In this document: positions 49,001 through 60,100 of the stretch, piece by piece
Position numbering within the stretch: the stretch's first letter is position 1
How the letters are laid out: every line of letters begins with the position of its first letter
Assembly (NCBI GenBank): GCA_003255025.1
Contig: QANY01003900.1
Coordinates: 930,001 to 994,000, forward strand
Direction: 5' to 3'
DNA length: 64,000 nucleotides
From: Datisca glomerata
Taxonomy: Eukaryota > Streptophyta > Magnoliopsida > Cucurbitales > Datiscaceae
Made by a program: the position numbers and the translations under genes
The notes under the pieces: generated by a model
Told to the model about the DNA's origin: nothing
Seen by the model: the letters and a program-made list of their open reading frames with translations, nothing else
Database searches by the model: none

Positions 49001-51000
49001 TGTTGGGCATGGTGCCCTCAAAGCATGTGTTTAGACATTTTTAATGTAAAATTAATGAAATTATTTTTTTATAATTATTCTTTTGAATTATTGTTGAATA
49101 ACTTATATATAAATATCAGCAAATTCTATATTTATTAATGAGACTATGATTTTGTATAAGTACAAAAAGATTAAGGTCATAGATAACGAATAAAATAGTC
49201 CGCAACATATTAAAGTATGGAATCTTTAATGGATGATTGCTAGTATGGTTCACTAAGCATTATGAATGCATGTGATCTAGAACTGAATTATTGATGTGGA
49301 TAGACATATTAGTGAATGTACTTAATATAATTAGATTATATACGACATGACCGATGTGAATTGATATATTTATTAGCTTACCATTTATCATAAAGATTTA
49401 ATACGCATCAAAGCAGATGATCATATGTAGATCACTCTGAATCCTGAGTAGTCATGAACTCCTATGTATGTCTACTGGATCTTTTGATTCACTCATTAAG
49501 GTTTGTTTGTAAAACAAGCTAGTGACTTTTGTTTTAGAGATTTAGTGACATGGATGGCTGAGAACATGGTCTTACAAGATTCAGAATCAAAGCTTTCCTA
49601 ACGGATCGTATATTAATTTTTTTAAGTGTTAATTTTGAAACTGAATGATTTTTTAGCTCAAACTTATAATACGATTATAAATTAGTCATTCACTAGTGAA
49701 TTAATGATACTTAACTATCAAGAGGTAATTAGAAAGGTAAAACTGTAATTTTGACCAGCTTTAGTTTATGAATCAATAATTGGAGGAAATAACTACATGA
49801 AAAAATAATATCAATGTACTATACGAGAATACTCTATAAATACATTTCGTAATCTCTAAGAGTGTAATTTCATATTATAGTGGAGTAATAATGAAATTAA
49901 GAATTAAATAATTTAATTAGTAATTTTGTTTATTAGAGCTTAGGATTATGAGTCCATGGTCCTTAAGTTACCTTTGTAACTACACAGTCTAGGATGTGAG
50001 TATTTTAAAACATGATAAAATGACTGACTTGCAAAAGGAATTACATTTTTAGAGGAAGCATATAATTATGAGATAATTATGTATTAAGAATTAAATAATT
50101 GAATTATTTAATATAAATTTAAGAAATTATCATTAAATAATAATATCGATTAATTTTTTGTTAATCGATAAGTGAGATAAAAATATCTAATTTATGAAAT
50201 TAGATAATGTTTAATAATTATGAGATAATAATTTGAATTTTGAATCAATTAAATTTGTTATTTGAACTGACAGATAGGTTAGTTGATGAAGATGATCATA
50301 TAAGTTAATTTTTGAATTAACTAATATTTAGATATCTATCTGATTAAAATAAATAATAAATTTACAGATATTGCCATGTGGCATTTTGGACTGTCACATG
50401 TCAATCACTGATTTTGAATCAGAGATTGACATGAAATATTATAGTGCCACGTGGTAATACAGTAAAATGCGACACACTGTAGTGCCTCACGACACTACAC
50501 TGATGCCATGAAACTACAGTGTCGTAAGGCACTGTGATGCCACACGACACACTCCAGTGCCGGGTGGCACTGTAGTGTTGTACAATTACAGTGGGTCGCA
50601 CTTCAATTGTACATTTGTGATTAATTTATTATTTTATGTAAATCCCTAAAAAATCTAATATGCTATCATCTAGAAAATATATTGATATTATTGGTTTCAC
50701 TGTATTAACAACAACGTTGCGATCCGGGGTGAAACTCTCTGAGATTAAAAGTTATTAAAAAAGTTATGAAAAGAACTTTTAATTGTTTTTCGATCAGAGT
50801 TTTGTCTCGCAAAATTAATCCTTATCCAAAATCTATGGATCTCATGTGTTGAGTACATTTAAAGATAAAAAAGTATTTTTAATTTACTCTACGCACCCAC
50901 ACACGTCATAGTGTGTTTGAGGATTGACTTGGAAGATCTTGGTGTGGATCTCGCAGTTTGTTGTTCCTGAGATTACAAGTTCGTTGTTTGCAAAAACGCT
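49001..51000 (+). repeat. 3' LTR of the plus-strand copia element (right border approximate)
   Basis: Begins TGTTGGGCATGG after the polypurine tract. The text near 50715-50760 (CGTTGCGATCCGGGGTGAAA) and 50795-50815 (TTTTCGATCAGAGTTTTG) is of a kind seen toward the ends of long copia LTRs. With no 5' partner in the window, the end near 51000 is a guess. Confidence 0.5.
50445..50590. repeat. Hairpin-rich cluster (CACTGTAGTGCC-type motifs)
   Basis: The strongest hairpin pairs GTGCCTCACGACACT (50482-50496) with AGTGTCGTAAGGCAC (50518-50532), 14 of 15 bp, around a 21-base loop. Neighbouring copies of CACTGTAGTG and TGCCACRYGGCA-like motifs add further inverted pairs. It lies within the probable copia LTR. 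Confidence 0.8.
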
Positions 51001-51051
51001 CGATAGACTACAAGATGTATAATTCATATATTTGTATATCTTAGATTTAAT

Positions 51052-51082
51052 GTGTGTATATATATATATATACACATATATT
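51052..51082. repeat. (TG/TA)n microsatellite
   Basis: A GTGTGTATATATATATATAT run followed by ACACATATAT. Confidence 0.8.
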
Positions 51083-51129
51083 ATACAATGGATCCGATCC
51101 CAAAAAAGTATTTTCAATTAAAATGTTTT

Positions 51130-51870
51130 CATTTTTAGGATCTGCGACGATGAGATCATTTATCGTTTTATAATTTTTTTTAAAAACACAATTACGCCTT
51201 CCGCCGTGCATCTTCGCGAATTCTAACACCCAACTATCTTGACCAGCCTCAGTAAAGTCTTCCTGTAAGGGCAAGAACATCAAACGCACCTTAATGTTTG
51301 ATTTATCACAAAAAAGTACCTCTGATAAGTTGCAAAATTTATGCACATGCATGATGTATGTTGCGCATAAAGCCCGTCATCATCATCAGTTGATGAGGAA
51401 AAATATGCAGTCAAACACGACATAATTAAACGCGATCCCAGTAAATCACTTGGGCCTGGTCGAAAATCTAACAATTATTCACATATTATTGACCAATCTC
51501 GATGTGCAGTACCCATGACTGCCATCCCATCAACTGGAAGTCCTAACTGTATTTGCACATCATGTAAAATAATGGTAGACTCACCATGTGTCATATGAAA
51601 TGTATGTGTTTTAGGACATCATCTCTCCACAAAAAGATGTGATCAAGTGCCAGTCGAGGGTGATAAACCCAACCCTCGTAATTCTATAAAATCCAGCACA
51701 TATCAAATATGGAATAATACGCCTATAGAGTGTCGTGTTCTGATGAACAACTACAGTATGTTGGTGATAATGTAAAGCACGAGAATCCTCTTGATTCCAA
51801 ACATGTTGGGATCTATGTTGATCCTGTAAATACAATACAGAGCTATCTTGTGGTCCAAGCTCCATAATAT
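51130..51870 (-). pseudogene. Plant mobile domain (PMD, MAIN-like) remnant
   Basis: Starts at ATG 51865 with MELGPQDSSVLYLQDQHRSQ, then HVWNQEDSRALHYHQH, the first conserved block of plant mobile domains. Later come LDFRPGPSDLLGSRL (51280-51474) and VRLMFLPLQEDFTEAGQDSW (51047-51352), matching the LRFLPLLxDFxxxGQYSWG block. Stops and frame changes separate the blocks, so it is broken. PMDs occur in host proteins required for genome stability and silencing, and inside MULEs and some Ty3 elements. Confidence 0.75.
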
Positions 51871-52129
51871 TACTTCAATATCCTAAAATGATAGTCGCGG
51901 TCAGGATGAATATAATTCAAATATCACAGTGATGTACTAAATATACACATTCAATTCAAATAGTGAATATAATTCAAGATATTATATCGTACTACCTCTA
52001 AAATAGTACATCAAGATTAAAAGAATGAAATACATCAAGTAAAAAAATGAACGAGTTACACAAAGATGAGATACAAAGAATCGAATATTATGAGATATTC
52101 GAAGATGCCATTACGAGAAGGATAATTTC

Positions 52130-53300
52130 AATAGTTATGTCCTTCTTGTTGACAAAATCCACATTTACTCAGAGTACTTGGCTATCTCAAATCCATCTCA
52201 TTTCGTATACGGGTCGACCTGAGTCTACCTTTCTCCCGCGTCCTAGTTGGATCGGTCTTGGAAAGTTAGGTACTTCCCAATAATATTCATGTGGAAGACG
52301 ATTGAACTATGACTTATAATACTCGGCAAGCATTTTACCATTGGTAATAATGATCAATAAATTGCAAACGGTAGATACGAGCATGTGCACACATTGCTAA
52401 CAAATGGGAACACGGGAGGCCAAATGATTGTAACTTGTCACAAGTACATGTTCGTTCTTTTAAATTCACATATTATCCGTTTTATCCTTTGAACATGTGA
52501 TTGCGGTGTTGACCAGCGAGAACTTCGAACCTCTCATTAGCATGGTAAAAAATTGTGATACGATGTGAACTAGTCCTGGCTTCCCAAGTTTTCATATTTT
52601 CAACAGTATAAGCAGTAAACACTTCACCTCGTTGTAAGGCATCTCTAGCTTCACTTCTCATCTTTTCAAACCAATTCACACTGCAATAAAATGTAAGCTC
52701 AACAAAAGCCGTAACAGGTAACACGCGAGCTCCCTTGAGTACACCGTTAACGCATTTTGCAATGCTTAATTTCATCTAACCATATTGGTATCCACCATCG
52801 AATGCTTGAGTCTATTTTTCCTTTTCAAATGAATGCTGATGGTTTTGACCACCCAAGTCGTTGATTATGTACTGCAACTTTTATACCAGCATGTCGGTCA
52901 GAAATTAACATCAGTCCCTCCTTCTACGTAACGTAACTCCTCAAGCAATACAAAAACCATGACCAACTATCTATGGTTTCCTCATCAACTATAGCATAAA
53001 CAATTGGAAAGATACGTCCATTTGAATAAAGCGACATTGCAATCACAACTTATGCTTATACTTGCCCTATAAAAATGTGCCATCAATTTGAATGATGGGT
53101 CTACAATATTTGAGACCTTCTATAGCAACACCAAAGAACTAGAACACATATTTGAACATCACATTACCCGGTTTAGATGTTATGTGTTTTCCATTGAACT
53201 ACAGTTATATGATTCAATTTAACAAGCATATTCAATCATGTTGGTAGCTGCTGGTCAAAAGTAATCTCCCTATGAATTACGATTCTCCTAATTGAAGGTT
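52130..53300 (-). pseudogene. MULE transposase remnant with SWIM zinc finger
   Basis: Minus-strand reading with several stops: FGVAIEGLKYCRPIIQIDGT followed by FLxGKYKHKL, the MULE transposase core with its first aspartate. Then a LISDRHAGI-like stretch (the second aspartate region), CVNGVLKGARVLPVTAFVEL (52482-52775), and a SWIM zinc finger CTCDKLQSFGLPCSHLLAMC (CxC...CxH). A zinc-finger tail KCGFCQQEGHNY follows near 52150. The order is that of MuDR-type transposases. It is degenerate. Confidence 0.85.
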
Positions 53301-53399
53301 GATCATAAAAAAATCTATTTGCACCGACTACGACCTTACCATTCATGTAACACAAACTACCATATGCACTTCCCCCATTTGTAAACCTACTAAGCAATA

Positions 53400-54159
53400 C
53401 ACAATAATTTTAGAACTAGATCTAAAATTCAACAATAAATCTACAAATTCAAATTTAATAACTACAATTCCATAACATATCAACACATTCATAAATAAAT
53501 TTTACAATTGAGAGGTTTAGACAATCCATAATTGAGAAAATCCATCAAGAATTTGAGAACTCACAGCATATTTATAACTATAATTGAAATCTACGCTTTG
53601 AGAGATACAATGAGAGAGATATATTTCAAAATTGATGGAATATATCATACAACATTCATAAAAAATGAACAATTTCAATTCAAATTTAAGAGATCAAATG
53701 AGTTAGAAATATATGCGAAGTTTGAAGAGTTATTGTTTGTGATCTAAGAGATTGAGAAGTTTTTATGTGAAAGAGAGTGAGATAAGAGTGAGAAGGGGTT
53801 AATGACGGTTAACTCCGGTGAAAATCGACGGCGAATGGCGACGGGGGAAGGGAATGCTTCGATCATTGTTCAGAAGGGAGGGAGAAGTGAAAAATTTGCT
53901 TGTTCCGTATGAAATTTCGATGTGCGATTTTAAAAGATCCAAAATGAAGTCATCTTTTCCAAAGATAAGTGCACTAAAACGATGTCATCTTAGATGATTT
54001 AAACTTTTATGAAATCGTTTTTATAAAAGATGATTTCGTCGTACCTCTCCAAATTTAACTTACTTTGAAAATTAGTTTTAAAACTACCTTATTTTAATTG
54101 TGTTTTTTAAATTAGGTAGAATTATAAAAATTCCCTTTCCTGTGGGAAGTACAGAAAAA
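53400..54159. other. 5' part of the MULE and upstream region of the helicase gene
   Basis: Apart from the possible MULE end, I see only AT-rich sequence with a GC-richer patch at 53800-53880. A short diverged repeat (AAAACGATGTCATCTT, AAATGAAGTCATCTTTT and GAAATCGTTTTTATAAAAGA) occupies 53940-54045. Confidence 0.4.
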
Positions 54160-57100
54160 ATGGCTCCAAAGAAGAAATCGCAGAAGCAGACGACGAAAAA
54201 GCCTGATTCAGCCTCCGGCCCACGGCTGCAGATTTCGGCAGAGAACGAGAGCCGGCTCCGTCGCCTCCTCCTCAACTCGGGCCGACCGTCTGTCTCCCTT
54301 CCTTTAGAGGACGATTCGCTCTCAAAGGTGCAGAAGGCTAAGAAGCTTAAGGTCGTTTACGAGAAGCTCTCCTGCGAAGGTTTTAACAATGATCAAATTG
54401 AACTGGCTCTCTCTGCTCTTAAGGTAGTGTAATAAACTGTTCAGCGTTTCAGTTTGGTTCCATAAAATAAAGATAAGAATGGTGAAGATTGTAGTTGACG
54501 TTCAAAAGATTGTAGTCGGTGTGTTCTCTCGTTTTAGCCTTTGGAGTGGGTTTAGTTGTTTTCAACGTAGTAGTTTTACTCTTTGGAGTGGGTTTAGTTG
54601 TTTTCAACGTAGTAGTTTTAATATGATCCGCTAGAAAATATTGGGGATAAATTAAATGAAACAGAACGAAAGTGTAACGATGCAGCGATTTATTTTTCTC
54701 ATGCTGTTGTCTCCTTATTTGTTAGTTTAACTTCCAAAGTCAGATATGGATGATCTACTATTGTTCTTAATATGGCCATAGTCATCTCCCATAATTGTGT
54801 AGAAGAAATTGATAACTGTACTGTCTTCTCATATTTGGTCTGGCCTATCACATGATTCATGTAGCGATTCTTTTATTTTGGTTATGCAAATTCTTAAGAG
54901 TTAAGAAGTCTTTTCTTCTATTGAGTAGGACAGGGCTACATTTGAGGCTGCTCTTGATTGGCTATGCTTGAATTTGCCTAGTAATGACATTCCATTGAAG
55001 TTTTCCAGCGGGACTTCTATGCATACAAATGAAGGTGCGCTTCATATTTTCACTTTTCAACGTAAAAAATCTGGCGTGGTGATAAATAGCTGGGGTCTGG
55101 CTTTAAGTTCACACATTTCTGGTTATATTGCACGAGACTTCTGATTTAGTATTACATCCCCGTCACACAATGTCTCAGGAGGTTCTGTTGGTATTCTACT
55201 CACTGCACGGGAAGACTGGACTCCTTCGCTGGATCCATCTTCTAAGATTAAAGGGGAAGAACCAGAGTTTTCTCTTAAAATTAAGAGTTGTAGTGATGAG
55301 AATACACTAGATTCACTCCAACCATCTCAAGCAGATTGGATCAAACAATACGTGGAACATCAAGAAGAGGTAACATAGGTTATCATAGATCTAACTTTTT
55401 TCCTCTTGCTTTGAAATCTTGTGTAATATCTTTGTAGGATAAACATTTTTAGCATTTTTAGTTTCAGAAGAGTTTGGTGGATTTTGAAAAGTTACAAGAA
55501 GTCACTTTCTTTGATTTCCATCTATATATTTCTCCTTATGGACTTTCAGGGAAGGAACTTATCATAGCTTTGTGCTATTACAGGATTCTCACAGTTCTTG
55601 GGAGGATGATTTGATCAGAGAGAGTTCCCTTGAGGAGGTGCTTTCTGTTCTCTCTCGGTATTTAATGAAGATGCAATTATTGCCTTACAATTTGGAAAAT
55701 AGTTCAAGGTGTTTTTTGTTCTTTTTAGTAGAATTTGGAAAGCTGGCATCTCCCTTAGATATGGGTTTCTCGGACAACTGTGTGGGAAGCCAACCTAACG
55801 ATTGATAAGCTATAAATAATGGGTTTTCATATGGCTAATAGGTGCTAAATATGTCACTCAACGAGGAGGACAATAATCACTTGTTTTTACACCCTCGTAC
55901 AAGTGTTGGTAACAGTGCTTAAGGGTGTGAAAATTCCTCGGATCATGCCAAGTAATGTCAAGGAACTTCTTTGTTATTGGGCCTCGACAGACAGGGGGCG
56001 GTGGCGAAAAAGATATGGAGGATTATCCCTTTGTATCTCCTCTGGACAATTTGGACAAAAATGAATTTTAAGTATGGTGTTCACGGTCGGTTCGGCAATA
56101 AAATCGAACCATTCATGTCAAAAGAACCGAACCGTGAGTTTCGGTTCGGTTCAGTATATTATTAATTAAAAATAATTTTTTAAATAATTTTTAAATGATA
56201 TTATTGAAAAAATAATGTAGAATCAAAGTTTTGTTCGGTTCGGTTTTATATGAAACTATGTATAAAAAATAAAAAATAATATAAATTTAATGGTTCAATT
56301 TGGTTCGTTCTGTTCAAAAATCTCATTTTCCTGAACTGAACCGAACACATATAAATAACCGACCGAACCAATCATTTTCGGTTCAGTTCGGGACAATTTT
56401 GAACACCCCTAATTTTAAGGGGTTTTGATGGATCCTCTAATACTTTGGAAAAAACCTCATGTGGAACAAGTGATTAGAATAATTAATCTCTGATGATCTT
56501 TTGATTGTCGATACAAGTCTATTTATAGGCAAATTTACAACTCCGGTCAGTAGAGAGAAAATAGCAACTAACCTAGAATTAAGGAATCTAACTAATAGCT
56601 CCTTAAAATAAGGAAATAGAAAATTTAAATAATAACTAATCAGTTCTGTCCTTTAGAGGATATTCTGAGTATTTACATATTAGGAAAATACATATATTTC
56701 AACACCCCCACTCAAGCTGGTGCATACAAGTTCCACATGCCCTGCTTGTGAATCAATCCTTCAAAACAGTCATTAGACAAGCCCGTAGTGAGTACATCAG
56801 TTGTTTGCTGATCGACATAGACCGCAAACAACTCCCCTGATTCAATTCTTTCCTTAATGAAATGAGGATCTACCTCCACGGGCTTGGTTCTATCATGATG
56901 AACCGGATTATGAGCTATGCTAATTGCCGATTTATCATAACAGTATAGCTTCATTGGATTTAGCCTCTGAAGTTGCAGCAACATAAGTAATCTCTTGATT
57001 CAAATCAGCTTACATGCCCCTTGAGCATGGGCTCTAAGTTTTGTCTCTGCACTACTTCTAGCTACCACAACCTACTTCTTACTTCTCCAAGTTACCAGAT

Positions 57101-60100
57101 TACCCCAAACTTTTGTACAATGCCCGATAGTTGATCTCCTATCTTCAATTGAGCTTGCCCAATCTGCATCAGCCAATGCTTCTATACTTCAATCTTCGTT
57201 CTTTTTTTTGTCTATATGTAAGTAATATGTATTAAGAAGAAACCCCGAGACTGGGTAATTACAACCTATCCTCACAGATCTAAAAAGAGTTTGAGCAATC
57301 TATTCACCCAATTGTTCTAAAAAATCAACGTGGGAAATAACCTACCCAACCACTCTTTCAAAAGGCTAACAAACTGTAAGAAAACTTTGCAAATTGATTT
57401 TTCTATCCCTTCAAACATTCTAAAGTTTCTTTCACGCCAAATCAACCAAAAAAGTCCATGAGGAATAGCTTCCCAAAAAATCTTATCCACAAAACCACTA
57501 TTGAGAGATCTACATCACAAAATGATTAGTCCACTTAATACACAAATTGTCCAAAAGATATCCCCAAAGCTTCCAAGAGAAGGAGCAGCGAATGAAGATA
57601 TGAGAATTGGATTCTTCAGCTTCTTTACAATAAATACATCTATTAGCAAAATAAAAGCCCCTCTTCTGTAAGTTATCTAAAGTAAGATTGGCATCCCACA
57701 TCGAACTCCAAAGAAGAAAAGCAATCTTCGGAGGGGTTTTGGATTTTCAAATGCTCTTCCACGGGAACACCATCTTCTCCTTCTCCCTAGAAATCAGCAG
57801 CTTAAAGAAGCTTTTAACTGAAAACAACGGACCACCCTTGGTATTCCACCGAATAGAATCATCCTCTCTTCTATTGATCTGATAAGCATAAATGTCACTC
57901 ATCAAGTTGTGAAGATTGTGAATCTCCCAGTCATTAACATGTCTCCTGAGCAACACGTTCCAGCTAATTTTCGACCCAGATTGGTCCAAATAGTCCCCAA
58001 CCAAAGCTTTTTTGTCCACAGCCAGATTATAGATTTCTCGATGTGATTCAACCAAAGGGATATTAGAACACTAGGGGTCAAGCCAAAATTTGACCTTCAT
58101 TCCATCTCCTATCTTAACCAGGATATGCTTAGAAAATGCGTCCCAACTCTTGCAAATATAACGCCAAAGAGCAGAAACAGATCTGCCACCATTCAGCGAG
58201 GAAACCAGCTCCTCGAGTTTTCCCCCGTCTTGGCTTCAATGATCCTCCTCCAAAGACTCTGTTGCTCTTGAGCGTATCTCCACAACCACTTTGCAAGGAG
58301 GTCTCATCAAAAGCCCTAATCTCATCAAACGCCCTAACATTTCTAGTCCCTAAACCACCACGCACTTGGGGATGACAAATTTTAGACCAAGAAACCAAAT
58401 GGATTTTCTTATCATCATCCGAACCATTCGATCTTCATTCAAAAGAGTCCATTCTAGGGTGTTTTCTTTAAATACCTGAGAATTCTATACGCTTCCTCCA
58501 ATGGTTGGTGCATATATTGACTCACCATGCTTACGGCAAATGCGATGTCTGGTGGTGTGTGAGAGAGATAAATTAACCTCTCAACCAGCCGCTGATGTCT
58601 CCCTTTATCTACTAATTTACCTTCACCTTTTTGCTCATACTTAGCCTTGGGTTCCAAAGGTTTTACCGCTGGCTTACAACCAAGCATCCATGTCTCTTTG
58701 AGCAAGTCAATGACATACTTCTATTGAGAAACTGAGACTCCATGCTCTGTTCTTGTAATTTCCATCCCCAAAAGATACCTTAATTGACCAACATCTTTTA
58801 CTTCAAACTCCTGAGCTAGAATCTTTTTCAGGTTTACTGATTCTTCCATATCATCACCAGTCAAGATCATATCATCAACATAAACAATGAGAATTGCAAT
58901 CTCATCGTTTGAGTGTTTAAAGAATAGAGTATGATCTGACTGACCTTGTATGCAGCCATGCTTCTTGATAACTTGACTAAATTGCTCAAACCATGCCCGC
59001 GGAGATTGCTTGAGTCTATAGAGAGATTTCTTCAAGTAACACGCCTTTCCCTTCCCATAATTTTCTTTGAAACCAGGGGGTATTCTCATATACACCTCTT
59101 CCTCCAAGTTTCCATTCAAGAAGGTATGTTTAGTATCCTCTTGCTGTAACGGCCAATCTAAGTTGGCAGCAATCGACATTAAAACTCTGGTAGTGTTGAG
59201 TTTTGCTACCGTTGCAAATGTCTCCGTGTAGTCCACTATATAAGTTTGAGTGAATCCTTTTGCTACCAACCTTGTTTTGTATCTATTAATTCCTCCAACT
59301 GCCTTATATTTTACGATAAAGACCCATTTGCATCTTACCACATGTTGATTTTTCGACTGATTGACAACTTCCCAGGTCCAGTTCTTTTCTAACGCACACA
59401 TCTCATCATCAATAGCCTTTCTTCATTTGTGTTTCAACAAGGCTTCTTCAATGCTTCTCGGAATAGTAAACTCCTCAAGGCTTGATTCAAAGGCTCTGAA
59501 TTTGAGTGTCAATTTGCTGAAACACATGTACTTTAAAATCGGATGAAGAGTCCACTCCTCTTTCCCTTTCTTTGTGCAATGGGCAGATCTAGTTCTAAGG
59601 AACTAGAATCATCATGATTAGAATAATTAATCTCTGATGATCTTTTGATTACCGATTACAAGCCTTTTTATAGGCAGATATACAACTCAGGTCAGTAGAG
59701 AGAAAATAGCAACTAACCCTAGAATTAAAGAACCTAACTAACAGCTCCCTAGAATAAGGCAGTACAAAATTTAAATAATAGCTAATCAGTTCTATCCTTT
59801 AGAGGTTATTTTCGAGTATTTAAATATTAGGAAAATACATATATTTCAACACCTTTTTGTTCATTCTTTCGTTTAAAGAATGAATCTACTCTTTAGATCC
59901 TTTGATTGAGACCGATATTTTTAGTTATTGGTCTCTTCCCCCTTGATTTTTGTAAAGCTCTTGTTTTTCCTTTGACTTTTTTTTCTCTAAATATTAATAC
60001 TTTACTTATAAAAAATATGTTTTTATGTAGTAATATTGCATTTTACTGGTCACACGGTCTCATGATGACTTTGCACATTTTTTCTTAGTTTCTGGTATAA

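Larger units (their letters stand above)
51105..54090 (-). mobile_element. Mutator-like element with transposase and plant mobile domain
   Basis: Two minus-strand coding remnants lie side by side: a MULE transposase (about 52130-53300) and a plant mobile domain (about 51130-51870). Possible terminal inverted repeats: GATCTGCGACGATGAGATCA near 51139 and, reversed, GAGGTACGACGAAATCATCT near 54045. Each is bordered outward by TTTTCAA-type sequence. Borders are approximate and no target duplication was confirmed. The right end would lie about 70-100 bp before the helicase start codon. Confidence 0.6.
56471..59851 (-). mobile_element. Ty1/copia element in helicase intron 4, antisense to the gene
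   Basis: LTRs 56471-56704 and 59615-59851 begin TGATTAGAATAATTAATCTC and end ATTTCAACA on the plus strand. The polypurine tract (CTTGAGTGGGGG on the minus strand) adjoins the left LTR. At the right LTR the internal sequence begins directly in pol ([16 protein letters not shown]), so the primer site, gag, protease and most of integrase are deleted. Flanks ACAAG and CCTTT do not match, so no target duplication survives. A LINE interrupts RNase H at 57202-58430. Confidence 0.85.
55715..60015 (+). mobile_element. LINE 3' fragment in intron 4, split by a hAT MITE and a copia element
   Basis: Same strand as the helicase. [22 protein letters not shown] and [12 protein letters not shown] (frame-shifted) form a zf-RVT domain at about 55720-55910. 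[14 protein letters not shown] follows at 56020-56070. It continues after the MITE (56412-56470, [11 protein letters not shown]) and after the copia element (59852 on, FCSFFRLKN), ending in an A/T-rich 3' end near 60015. Confidence 0.75.

Noticed and set aside
50419..50601. 60-codon ORF over the hairpin cluster
   Set aside because: It is a translation of the inverted repeats.
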